Under the pieces are notes generated by a model, which was not told the origin of the DNA, made no database searches, and saw nothing but the letters and a program-made list of their open reading frames with translations. Position numbers and translations under genes: made by a program. Of a stretch of DNA of 64,000 bases, positions 50,401 to 60,404 are shown one piece after another. The stretch is from Sinotaia quadrata (lineage: Eukaryota > Mollusca > Gastropoda > Architaenioglossa > Viviparidae): the NCBI GenBank assembly GCA_028829895.1, contig CM054179.1, positions 30,969,117-31,033,116 on the forward strand, read 5' to 3'. How positions within the stretch are numbered: position 1 is the first letter of the stretch; each line of letters begins with the position of its first letter.

Positions 50401-53400
50401 AGATTTGTTCACTGCTTGAAACTCATCAGTAAAACAATGCAGGAGATTTTCATGTATTGAGAAAAGAGTGATGCCTCTCCACTTAGTACAATCAGTGAAG
50501 TTGCCTTTCTTTGGAAGCATGATGATTTCTCCTCAGTTCCAATTGTTGTGGACAATCATTTCACTTGCACTCACTTAGCAGCAGCATTAATTCTTCCACA
50601 ATTTTGCTTTGCCATGTTTCAGTAATTTAGTTGTAATCTGATCTAGGCCAGCGGTTTTATTGTTTTTAAGTGCTTTGATCATGTTATCAACTTCTTTCAC
50701 TTTGGTCATGTCCAACTTTACATCTTACATCTAGTTCATGAGGGGAACTATAATGGTACTGAAATCAGGTTGCAGCTGGGCTGGGTTTGGCTGATTTAGC
50801 TGAAGTGTTCAATACAGCTCTTGGACAATGCATTACAGTTTCTTGGCAAAATTTTGTCTGCTGCTTCCTGTGCCTCAACTTTTTTGTGTTCTAAACATTC
50901 TTAACATAACAATTCAGCAGTTTTTCTTGACTTGGTGATAATTTTTTTGCTGCTGCTTCCATTCTTTCGTCTGGTGACTTCACTTGATCCCTCTGGCACT
51001 TCACTGTCTTACGTTTTTGATCCAGCATTCTTTTGCATTTTCCTTCATCCATTCGGGGTTTTTGCATTTTTGACTACTGCTTGTTTGAAATGTGACCACT
51101 GATCTTTGAATTCTCTGATGCCCTGCAGTAATTGTAACCAGTTATTAGCTTTAATAAATTTAAAATATACAGAAAAAGGTAATTACTGATTTTTTTTATT
51201 ATTAACAAGAAATTGTTTTTGATACACCTATAACCAGAGAGGTTATAGATTCGGTCATTTTATATGATAATGTTCACTTAATTTCTGATAATAATAAATA
51301 ATAATAATGATAATAACAACAGTAAGCCTTTTCTTATTGGTATTAAGTGGGCACCTCACTAGTAGTAGTACTGACTAGGATGGAACTTTTACATATAATT
51401 TTTAATACTTTTTCATTTAGCTTCTGGTTGAGCATGGATTCATAGTAGTATGGGTCACTCAAGATGATTGCTTAGTTGTAGAAAAAGAAACTAAGAATTG
51501 TGTCTATACCATGGATCCTTTTGATGGACCTGCCTTTCAGCATCTCAAGCACCTGGGTTGCAGGTTAGTATTTTGGTAGATTAATTTAATTATTTTAAAG
51601 AACAACCCTTAATCTTTCATAAAATATTAACTGAAACAATTTTTCCAGTAAATCATTTCCCATCCATTCTTTGTGCTGGTGCTCCTTTTAACATTAACAC
51701 TTTGTGGAGGAGTGATTGCACAGTGAAAAAGTATTGTAATTGACTGGAGATGAATGGAACTACTCAGACTGGTACCGTAATGATATACCAAGTAATAATA
51801 ATAAATCATTATAGAAACATGCGTAGAAAAAGTATATTTTTATTAACAGAATGAAGACTAATAGTTAATAAATATAAATTTCCTTTTGTCACAATGTAAA
51901 TAACACTGTAATGAATACATTTACAAAGTTTCATTGAAATATGACTGCTAGATTTTGAGAAAATCTCATTCCTCAGCACCAGCAATATTATTTTGATATT
52001 TCTTATTATTCCTTGTGATTGCTAGATGCTTTTTCTTGATTGCTTGCTTTAAGAAGCTGATTGAAGCATAGATTTAAACAATTTTGTTTACCAGAACCAT
52101 TTTTTCAATATGGGTGACCGAATACAAAAAATGCAGATGCCATTAAGGAGCAACTGTAGTCACATGATGTGTTTTATGCAATCAGACACATTTCAAATTT
52201 GAAAGGTCAGGTTTTCCATATATGGAATATTGCTTGGGCTGACCAGTTTTAAAAATAGGCTAATTTAACATTAATGGAGTGTTTTTCTGTACATAAAAAG
52301 TTGAACAGAGGCAGGGGAGGTGGTTAGTATCAATGAAAGGCATGTTTCTGGAGCTTGAAAATCTGCAATTTTATAAAATTGACATTTACAAAAATTTACA
52401 AAATGATGAAATAGACACTAAACTGACTAAAACCTCAAAAATGATCCAAAATTCTGAATTTTCACTGACACATCGCCTTAACTTTTAATGTCTCATAAGA
52501 TATTTAGGTCAAACTCACTTGCAGTCATGGAAGGTTTGTTGCTAAATGGTCTAAAATCATGCTATAATGGTACTTGCATTATAACTTTTTGTTTGAAGGG
52601 AGATCAACATAAAATTTTTTTCTAGTTGTCACAATATGGTTGCCCTTTATGAAAAATATTTTTGGACTAAATCTGTTTGGTAATGAAAAAATATTTTAAT
52701 TAGTACTTAATGATAATTTATTTGAAAACACATATATTGTTTGAAAAATAATTGTAGATAAAAAGAAAATATTAAATTTTGTGGAAATCATTGCAAAGCA
52801 GACTACAAACACAAGTAAACACAGACATGAAGAAATAAATATATTTAGCAGTCATTTGAAGCATATATAAACTCAGGTATGTCATTACTATGTGTGGCCG
52901 CTATAGTGCGTTGGCCTCTTATGATTATTATTTATGAATTCCTTTATCATTTAATAAATATAATCACTTATCAGTGGTTAAATTTAGGATTCGTTTCCTA
53001 ACATGAATTCCCCACTCACATACCACTATAAGTTTACACACTACCAACTCAATCTCAAACAATGGAATTATGCAACAAATTATGGGGGAAAAAATGGATC
53101 AGAATCACAAAGCATGGAATGAAGACACTTGTTATATATTTGTTAGAGAAGTTAACAGTGATAAAAATACTTACACTTAATGGTACTGTTCTTTCTCTTA
53201 AGGTAATATAATTAACTATAACCTCAATAAAATAGATTACTGTGTAAAACTTATGCCCCTGCTAGAACTTGACTTACATACAGATAGCAAATAAACGTTC
53301 TAATTTTTATTATTATATATAATTATTCATAATTAATAATAATTATTATTATTATTACTTCTTAATAGTTTGAAGTGCAATGCAATTATTATGCCAATAT

Positions 53401-56400
53401 TTTTAGTTCTAAGCTTGAATGAAGAGAAGACCATTGTTAATGCTGTCTGTAAATAGATTCATACTCAATTTTAGGTGAGATGCATTTTATCCATTCTCTC
53501 TTTTTATTTCATGAATCTGTGTCATTAATATTTTGAAATGCTAGCATTTAACATTTGTATTGTCTTTTAGCTTGTTTTATTATGCATTGACTTTGTTAGA
53601 TTTAATATTTTCTTTGAATAGTTTTCCAGTTTTAAAGCTAAACTGATTATTAATTTTCAGAATATTTGGCCCTCAGTGTATTTTGTCTACACTTCTCATG
53701 AAAGCAGTAAGTATTTACCATTACTTTAAACAATTTGTTCACCTTGTGATGGTCATTTCTCCCTTTGCTAAAATGATTATCTTCAATAGATATTAAATTA
53801 TTATTATGTGTGTGATATCATTGTCTGCGAAAACCAGGCTAGAGTCGCTATAATTAATTATGCGCTGCAGCTATTTATAGTCATAAAGTTTTAAAAAAAA
53901 TCAATTTTGGGATTACTTTAAAAATCACATTACTGATCATTATTTTTCAATAATCCAAGAGTATTTTGCTGTTCAGACAGCAAAACATTTTAAAATGACC
54001 ACGGTGTGTGTGTGTGTGTGTGAACTCTTTGATCCAGCATGGGACTACTTCATCCCTATTAGTATTAACACGTGACTGTTGGCTTGGTATTTTTAGCAAT
54101 CGGAAATGCACACGTGTCACCTTGAGTGAGAGGGCTCTTTGTTTCTATTTATAACACATGGGACATGTGGCTGTGCACGATTCGGACACAACGTCACCTA
54201 AACTTTATTGTTATGGTGCTTCTCCTTCTTCGTTCCTACTTTGGCTGGGTGTGTTTTAAAAATTAATTTTAGGATCGAAACTTTATTCTTTTAGTGGTCA
54301 GTTGTGATTTATTTTTGGTAGTGCAGAATCTGTCTACAAAATAATGTTATAACTGTGCAAAATTGTGCTATCTGAGGTGTAAATGAATTTGTTTAGCTAG
54401 GTATCAGGTTGATACCAACTGGAAGTAATCTTTGATGGCGTGTACACTTTGCGCATGTACAACATCCCCCCATAACTCAATAACCATTTGCATGATTCTA
54501 ACCAAATTTAGATATGTTCAATGCATACTCGACATCTAAAAGCCTGAATTATTTTGTTAATTTCCATTAATAACCTACAGAGATAATTAGCTTCATTAGC
54601 ATTGAAAAAGGGACATTTTCTGTTACCGCCATTTTGCAAGATATCCCTTGCATATTTTATATACTATTAACATTCTATCATCAGTATTTAAAAGATACAT
54701 CATTTTCCAAATGCTGGTCATCAATTGCAAACTTGTACATTAAAAATTGTGCATATTGCATGAGGTTAATCAGGGTCACCCATTTTTGCATTTTGCCAAA
54801 AATGCCCCAAAATAAAAAATTTAATTTTTTAAACCTCGACATTATTACTCACATGGGGCTATGAACAAATAAACTTTAATAATGTGAGCAGAGCATAATT
54901 CTGGAATTACAGAAATTTATAATACATGTACTTTAGGAAATATTTACCTAGTTATGAAAAGTAAACACTAATTTAAAAAAATTAACAACTCTGCCAATTG
55001 CCAACATTTAAGTCTGCCTGTAAGTTGATGAATTTATTTAAACCACCTATCTAGAATATCTTTAGGATAGCTTGGAAAACAAATATGTTATGCCACCAAT
55101 AAATATAAACAAAACAATGAAGGAAATACACTATTTTTGTGAAATTTCCTACCATTTAATTTATATTTAAATATCTACCAATCAGACAGAAACCAAAAGT
55201 GGCACTTGTCAGACTAAATGTATTATAAAAGAGAAACCGAAGACAGATTTAGAATGTCTTTGTTAATTCCAGATATATTTTTTTTAGCCACCCCCACCCT
55301 CCCAAAATAATCCGGATGTGGAAATTTTCAGAGGCATATAGCATCATAACTCTGAATCTGTCATGGGTATGTTGTAGGCATACATATCCTTTACAAACTT
55401 GAATTAATTGGTCATTTATTACTTCCGAAGATAATTAGCTTCATTAGCTCAAAAATCGCTCATTTTTTCCATGACCACCATTTCAGTGATATTAATCGTG
55501 TGCTGTTGTTTATTATACTGTCACTCTCTTCAATGTTTTCAAAAGAATCAATTTCCAATCATCCAACAGTAAAAGCAAACATAGCTTTTTAATTGTGCAT
55601 ACTGGACAAGGTTAATCAAGGTTACCCATTTCTGCATTTTGCCAAAATACCCACAAATATACAGTCAAACCCTTTTAAAGTCATGGCACTATTACACATT
55701 GCCCATTGAACAAATAAACTATAATCGGTTCATGTTCAGATTTTGCAGATAATTATTTTTTAAAAAATTACTTTTAAATGTCTTTTAAAATTTAAATATT
55801 AATTGTATCCTCTGAATCTTGATTATAATTTTTCTCTCTCTTATTGCATTGCTAATCACAGTTCACAGTATAGGTCTGGAAAAGTCTGGAAAATCATTTT
55901 AAGCTTGTGTCAGGAACCCTGATAAAAAGATAACTACCATATCTAGATGAAAATAAAGTATGACTGTTGACAACCTACTTAATTTTTCATTAACACAGAA
56001 ATCAATTTTAAAAAACAAATACTAATAAATAGTGTATTTGTTTTCTCAGGAAATTCCTCGGAGAAAGGGACCAATATACAATTTGGCCATGAAAGATGTT
56101 GTTGTATCATGCACCAACTTGGACAAGAAACAACGTGTAAGTTTACTTTTTTCAAATTCAGTTTCATGTAAATGTTTACATTTCTCTGGGGAAGTGTACC
56201 ATTTTGTTACATGAAGTACAAAAAATAAAGGGGATTAAATCTAATTATTTTATATATTAAAGTGTATAGCTTAGCATAATGCTCACATAAAAACATAAGA
56301 AAAGAAAAGGTTAAAATTATAAAATTGTTGATTAGGAGTTTGCAGTCCTAAAAAGCATGTTTCTGTTGATCAGTCCAGAAGTTTTACTTGATGGTAAATG

Positions 56401-59400
56401 TGCATGAGTGCACATGTTTAATGAATCTAATAACTATATATTGAATAATTAAATAGTGGTGGCCAATGTGGTTTTACACATAACCACTTAAGTTCAAAAC
56501 ATTTTTCTGCTCAATGAGGAAAACTCAATGCTTATTATCAGCATCCTTAATAATACTTGTGGGTAAAGCTTAGTGGACAATTATATTAAGGTATTTTTAG
56601 AGTGTTTCTCTTTGGAGTTAAAGTTTCATGTTTTGATATACTTTTTAGCATTTTTATACTATTAGAGCTGGAATTTGATCCTAAAGGGATAGTATAATTG
56701 ATAGGATTTCATTAGCTGTGCCAAACAATGGGTATTCTTTTTTGATAGTTTTCCCTAAATTGCTAGCATAATTATATGAAACTTCCTGAAATTGCAGTAG
56801 CTTGCCTGTCTTTTATTATTTTTGTGAAAATGGACACTAAATTGACCTTGCCTTTATGAAGTTTTAGATGATCTATTAATATTTTCATTATAATGCATTT
56901 TATATAGAGCCAGCTTGCAAAACATGCCCACATACCAAGACTGTGTTGTTTGTGCCAGTTCACAATATAACCTTTTCAAGAGAACTGATATCATGTTGTG
57001 ATAATTGGGTTACATCTTTTTAGGATTATTTCTCTGAAATAGTTTTACAGACACTTGTAAATGCCTTGCTCTTTGGTCCTATAAAATAACTATATTTTAT
57101 AGTTTATGTGTGTGTGTTATGTATGCTATTTTACTTTTTGTTAATATGAAAGCACAATTACTGTTGCTGCCATCATTTTCATATAATATGCAGTGCAAGA
57201 ACTCTGGAAACAAACAACTATTAGCATGCTTATTTGTGTTAACTATCTGATTTTGTATGCTAACATAAAACCACAATCATTATTGCTACTCTTGGCAGAC
57301 TAGAATAGATACAGATTTGCACCATCCCCCAATTTTAGAATATCTTTTAAAATTATTTAATGTTTAAGAAAATATAACTGGTTTTGAAAAATGCCAAACG
57401 TTGAATATTATGTTTGATAATTGTCCTTCTATATTTTATTAATAAATGTTTCTGTCTATATATATGATAATCCCAGTTTATTAACCTCTTGCCTGTCTGG
57501 TCGCATAGCTATGCTAAGGGTTATCCTGGCAGGTTGTTTTGCCAATCAGATATAATTGAAAGAGTAAGCTTACTAAAATTGGAAAGCGGCTGTAATTATA
57601 AATAGATTTTTAAAAATTGAAATTGCTACCTATGCTATCTAAAGAATTTTAAAAGTATTGTTTTAAAATTATTTAAATTTCAAAATTAAATATATAATAA
57701 AAAGTTCCCTTACTTTTTTTTTTTTTTATCTTGAATGATGATTCTCACAAAGTTTGCTTGTCACCACTGTTTTCCATGAAATCACTAGCAATTGCTGGCA
57801 AATATTCCTCCTTAGAAGAAAAACTAGATGAATTATCAGTTGGGTTATACTCTGATCTAGCTGTGGGATCACAAATATTGTCCCCAAAATCAAAAACATC
57901 AATGCTTGAAGCCATGACTTGCAAAAATTTCTCTCAGCACAATATGCAATGACTGCTGGCCTAGTACAGAACTGTGAGTTTACCAAAAACCATTTTCTTT
58001 CTATCACATCAGCAATCCAAATTCAGCTATCCAATGGTAGAAGAGATACAGATTGTCTGCTAAGGGAAACACATATTTGCTTCACACTGATCGGCTCATT
58101 TTGAATGATTAACATTAGTAACAATATGCATGTGTGCACATTAGCCATATATAGCCCTCTGACTTTCTAGCTATATTTATATATAGGCATGATATGGCCC
58201 CTCACCATTGAACGGGTTAATAAAGATTTAAGCTATGCATCACATCTTTATAACCTAATTCCATATGATTAAAACTTTTGACTTAGTTAGATTGTGCTAT
58301 TTGAAATTCCATAGAAAGGTTGAAGTCTTTGAAAATATGATGGGATGGTGCCTTGTTTATTTTGAGAACCATCTGTTATATATTTTTTTGGGAAAATTTG
58401 AAAAAGAGATCAAAGGTCACCAATTCCTTATTATGCTTTAAGAATTATTTATGTAAATTAATAAAGTGAAAATCCCCTAAAGTAAGAGCAGAATATTTAA
58501 AGTTTATTTAATAAAATTATTGGAAGTTAAGCATTTATGCTTGTCTGCATTTTTTTGTGTGTAGTTTTTTTTTAAAAATATTTTTTAAACTGTTATCCAG
58601 CCAACTTAAATATAATTTTGGAATGGATTTATTAATATTAATGGATGTACCAAAACTGCAATGCATATTTTAATTATTTTTCTTTATTTTTATTATTATT
58701 ATTTATTACATCCTGAAGCAACATTCATAGGGTACAACAATAAAAAAAAAGAAGACATTGTTTAAAAAATATTGTTTACAAATATATCTGTATGAATGTC
58801 GGAATTTTTTTCTCTGAAATGTCTCATGTTAATTTTTTTCTTATTAGTGATTCTTAATGACTCCTTAATTTCCTTTTCATTTCAGGATTTATGTTATCAG
58901 GAATTTCTCTAAATTTATTGTTTTGATTTAAATTTTGAAAATTATTTTGCCAGTAATTGCATTTAATGCTAACAGGAAGAAATCCACATTCTTGTTGAGC
59001 TTATGGGTGGAAAGGCCATTCGTGATTTAACTGAAGAAGTCACACACCTTGTAGCTGGGGAAGTTGGCAGTCAAAAGTATCATGTGAGTATTTATTTTAA
59101 AATTAAAAAGCAAGATAGCCAACATTAATTTTAAAATTCCTTTAACCAGTTCCAGTAGACATAGTTATAGATCTTTACATGATGACAATAGGTTATATTT
59201 CTTCATTAGCTAGATCTGATCTACATTTGTTCTACAATGGAAGTTAAAATGTGCATGGCATTCTACAAAATTTTGTCAGGCATAACTTTTTTTTTTTTTT
59301 TTACAAATAGCAACTATATGAAAAGGTTTAGTGTTCATAATTCCTCAAAAACTATTAAAACTTAATGGTGAGAAAATTTTAAGGCATTGCTGAACATCAC

Positions 59401-60317
59401 TATAAATAGTTTTGGCCTTGAAAATTGAAATAAAATGTTTAGAATGGATAAAAGACATCTTTTCCATTAAATGTAATTTATGTTTATAATATGTTTAAAC
59501 TAATATAGCACACAGACTGACATTATTGATTACCAATTGGCAGTTAATATTTAATTTGAATTAGAGTATATTAATCATATACACTGAGTCATCTCTGTAT
59601 GCAAATTCAAATTTATAACTGTGTTGCAACATTGTCATAGTTTAAATCTTTTTTCTTATATGCAAATTTTGATTATGTGAGGGTTTCAGGAACATGTCTA
59701 TTGCATAATCAGAGAAATCACTGACAATTTTATAGCTTCATGTCACTTGATGTAAATTGGTGTACCTTTAAAGTTCATTCTGAGCTGTGAATGTAGCCCA
59801 TTTGCACAGATTTTGCCATACAAAATCATGTCATAAATGTATTTTACCCAGAATGTAATTTCATTGTCTTTAATTTGAAATAGCATTACATCTTAATTTT
59901 TTTAATTGAATTTTCAAAATTGCTGAAAATATTGTTAAATTAACAGATACTTAAAATTTAGTTACACTTATAAATAGTGAATTAATCTAATGACATTCAG
60001 ATCTCTTGTGTAAAGAACCAACATAATTCTTTTTATTGTAAGAGTGGTTAATTATTATATAAAATTACAAAATTTATGTATACAAAAATTGCAAGATTAT
60101 TAATTTCTTGTTTTTTTAAATGCATATTGCTCTTCCCTACCTACAGAAAAATAAATAAATAAAAGTAATTTTTAAATATTACAAATAATTATATTATTGC
60201 AAAGACATTTCTTTAAGGTTATTAAACATATTTTTGGATAAAGGTTGCTACCAGCAGAGGAAAACCTGTGATGACAATTGAATGGGTTGATGATGTCTGG
60301 CAGAGAGCAAAGCACAG
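41338..60317 (+). CDS. TOPBP1: TopBP1 (DNA topoisomerase II-binding protein 1), 5' part, 6 coding exons, gene span to window edge
   Basis: TopBP1 is a nuclear multi-BRCT scaffold that binds phosphorylated partners such as the 9-1-1 clamp (RAD9) and Treslin and activates ATR in replication and checkpoint signalling. Joining exons 41,338-41,424, 51,421-51,563, 53,661-53,706, 56,050-56,136, 58,976-59,083 and 60,244-60,317 gives one frame of about 181 residues that lines up without gaps in the core with the N-terminus of vertebrate TopBP1. BRCT0 covers about residues 1-92, with DPFDG.AF.HLK.LGCR. BRCT1 covers about 93-181, with YNLAMKDVVVSCTNL, LMGGK, VTHLVAGEVGS.KY and a Trp-containing last helix. 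Thr114, Arg121 and Lys155, which correspond to the human BRCT1 phosphate-binding residues, are present at the same numbering. A splice acceptor four bases before the ATG shows an upstream non-coding exon. The frame is open at the last donor, so BRCT2 onward lies past 64,000. The introns are full of transposons. Confidence 0.92.
41560..43610. other. CpG-rich block inside TopBP1 intron 1, origin unknown
   Basis: Unlike the AT-rich intron around it, this ~2-kb stretch is rich in C and CpG (GTCGACG, GCGCCGCGAC, CGATCGCC) and holds short overlapping ORFs on both strands at 42,320-43,150. A near-hairpin (CCAGCCCCCTTCTCTCC against GGAGGGTGGTGGCT) opens it at 41,562. An AATAAA in the minus sense lies near 41,838. 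It reads like a rather young transposable element, but I found no inverted or long terminal repeats, target duplication or known protein. Confidence 0.35.
43611..44852. other. TopBP1 intron 1, AT-rich
   Basis: Nothing recognised. Its last bases (44,829-44,857) are repeated in altered form at 46,470-46,498, on the other side of the solo LTR. Confidence 0.45.
44858..46429 (-). mobile_element. Solo LTR, copy 2
   Basis: 1,572 bp, TGTAACACC...CTGCCACA, flanked by a perfect 5-bp duplication AACAG (44,853-44,857 and 46,430-46,434). It is collinear with copy 1 at 2,392-4,025, sharing for example GGTGGAAA(A)CTTCTTACTAAA and AACAATCAAATATACA, with many substitutions and small indels. No internal region is attached. 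It lies in TopBP1 intron 1, in the same orientation as copy 1. The overlapping ORFs at 44,938-45,264 are incidental. Confidence 0.85.
46430..46434. repeat. 5-bp target-site duplication of solo LTR copy 2 (right)
   Basis: AACAG, identical to 44,853-44,857. Confidence 0.8.
46771..47250. mobile_element. hAT-type MITE (480 bp) with perfect 8-bp target duplication
   Basis: The inverted repeat CAGGGGTCGGGAACCT is identical at both ends. TCATAAGC is duplicated exactly at 46,763-46,770 and 47,251-47,258. The CAG ends and 8-bp duplication define a non-autonomous hAT element. Inner sequence near both ends contains GAGCCA units (GAGAGAGCCATGG on the left, GGCTCGTGAGCCA on the right). It has no ORF and lies in TopBP1 intron 1. 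Confidence 0.92.
47259..47939. other. TopBP1 intron 1, AT-rich
   Basis: A short (TA)n run at 47,612-47,629. Otherwise nothing recognised. Confidence 0.45.
47940..48134. mobile_element. Probable hAT-type MITE abutting a LINE end
   Basis: Left CAAGGGTGCACAAATGGTGG and right complement CAGTGGTGCCCCAACTC resemble hAT ends, with GGCC-rich inner parts on both sides. No matching 8-bp flanks are visible. The right 20 bases also read as the end of the neighbouring LINE ORF (SSVVPQ on the minus strand), so the exact boundary is ambiguous. Confidence 0.45.
48100..49460 (-). pseudogene. LINE fragment 1: reverse transcriptase with FADD motif, internally deleted
   Basis: On the minus strand, reading down from 49,460, the linker before the RT domain can be followed (STRTKFNDPKVSEAFQAKIG, then PWVTSDILDLCDKC and a KKAKE helix). 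At about 49,030 the sequence jumps to GGVRQGCLLSPTLF and the catalytic FADDI (48,715-49,014), so the N-terminal half of the RT is deleted. Thumb and C-terminal pieces follow (SKPEILSRI, then WYGHVTQS, RKRWEDN and EWTGL) to SSVVPQ near 48,115. Frameshifts and stops break it. It is 5'-truncated (no endonuclease seen). This family is common in marine invertebrates; clade not assigned. Confidence 0.85.
49465..51125 (-). pseudogene. LINE fragment 2: a different, more decayed reverse transcriptase
   Basis: Minus-strand pieces in order: a Lys-rich linker (about 51,060-50,850); a TKVKEVDNMI-like stretch with 'KTAGLDQI' residues near 50,650; the RT start LPKKGNFTDCTKWRGITLFS (about 50,520-50,460); a corroded catalytic region where the expected DD motif reads VHDIALI (about 50,100); then EAGKVGLWIN; and a Gly-Arg-Pro C-terminal tail near 49,500-49,560. 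It differs from fragment 1 and joins it head-to-tail at about 49,460. Many stops and indels; dead. Confidence 0.75.
51126..51420. other. End of TopBP1 intron 1
   Basis: AT-rich, with an ATA/ATT repeat stretch near 51,290-51,320. Ends with acceptor TTTCATTTAG. Confidence 0.5.
51421..51563 (+). CDS. TOPBP1: TOPBP1 coding exon 2 (BRCT0)
   Basis: 143 nt, 47 codons plus 2 bases. Encodes LLVEHGFIVVWVTQDD to HLKHLGC, the body of BRCT0. Donor GTTAGT at 51,564. Confidence 0.9.
51564..53660. other. TopBP1 intron 2
   Basis: AT-rich. Nothing recognised except an ATT/AAT-rich run near 53,310-53,356. The piece from 52,894 shares a TTATGATTATTATTTAT string with the start of the solo LTRs, but similarity does not extend far enough to call. 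Confidence 0.45.
53661..53706 (+). CDS. TOPBP1: TOPBP1 coding exon 3 (46-nt small exon)
   Basis: Acceptor TTTTCAG (53,660), donor GTAAGT (53,707). It completes the split Arg codon and encodes IFGPQCILSTLLMKA, the last helix of BRCT0. Confidence 0.88.
54471..54894 (+). repeat. Diverged direct repeat, copy 1
   Basis: Shares with 55,344-55,741 an ordered series of segments: CATAACTC, AGATAATTAGCTTCATTAGC, CCATTT, AATTGTGCATA, GGTTAATCA(A)GG, CCATTT(T/C)TGCATTTTGCC and GAACAAATAAACT. Related DNA transposon or satellite-like origin is possible; no ends found. Confidence 0.75.
55344..55741 (+). repeat. Diverged direct repeat, copy 2
   Basis: Second copy of the 54,471-54,894 segment, same orientation, about 870 bp downstream, with many substitutions and small indels between the shared blocks. 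Confidence 0.75.
56050..56136 (+). CDS. TOPBP1: TOPBP1 coding exon 4 (start of BRCT1)
   Basis: 29 codons in phase 0, EIPRRKGPIYNLAMKD to LDKKQR. Carries Thr114 and Arg121 of the phosphate pocket. Donor GTAAGT at 56,137. Confidence 0.9.
56137..57480. other. TopBP1 intron 4, first part
   Basis: AT-rich, with nothing recognised up to the TTAA-flanked element. Confidence 0.5.
57481..58220. mobile_element. piggyBac-like MITE (TTAA-flanked, ~740 bp)
   Basis: Begins TTAACCTCTTGCCTGTC (57,481) and ends with the complement of TTAACCCGTTCAATGG (58,220). TTAA at both borders with CC-starting ends of this type fits piggyBac. The ends are only partly alike. Inner parts near each end hold short palindromic pieces (CATAGCTATG on the left, GCCATATATAGCC on the right). 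ORFs inside (57,731-57,952 on +, 57,726-58,007 on -) resemble nothing I know. Confidence 0.55.
58221..58975. other. TopBP1 intron 4, remainder
   Basis: AT-rich; ends with acceptor CTAACAG. Confidence 0.5.
58976..59083 (+). CDS. TOPBP1: TOPBP1 coding exon 5 (BRCT1 core)
   Basis: 36 codons in phase 0 containing the BRCT GG turn (LMGGKAIRDL) and VTHLVAGEVGSQKYH with Lys155. Donor GTGAGT at 59,084. Confidence 0.92.
59084..60243. other. TopBP1 intron 5
   Basis: AT-rich, with a T-run at 59,288-59,302. The acceptor (GATAAAG, 60,243) has a weak pyrimidine tract. Confidence 0.5.
60244..60317 (+). CDS. TOPBP1: TOPBP1 coding exon 6 (end of BRCT1)
   Basis: 74 nt, VATSRGKPVMTIEWVDDVWQ then RAKH. The IEW...W helix is the conserved BRCT Trp helix. 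Donor GTTGGT at 60,318; leaves in phase 2. Confidence 0.85.
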
Positions 60318-60404
60318 GTTGGTAATTGTGTTTAATATAAATTAACATTTCCGACAAATATTTCAAAGCTATAAAGAACCAGACTTTAAGAAATTTTGTA
60401 AAAG

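Larger units (their letters stand above)
53707..56049. other. TopBP1 intron 3 with two diverged copies of a ~400-bp repeat
   Basis: Contains a (TG)n run at 54,005-54,022, a patch with preserved CpG at 54,070-54,240, and the repeat pair listed separately. Confidence 0.5.

Noticed and set aside
57731..57952. Exon-like ORF after a long T-run, considered as a TopBP1 exon
   Set aside because: TopBP1 exons 4 and 5 join perfectly in phase without it, and it lies inside the TTAA-bounded element.
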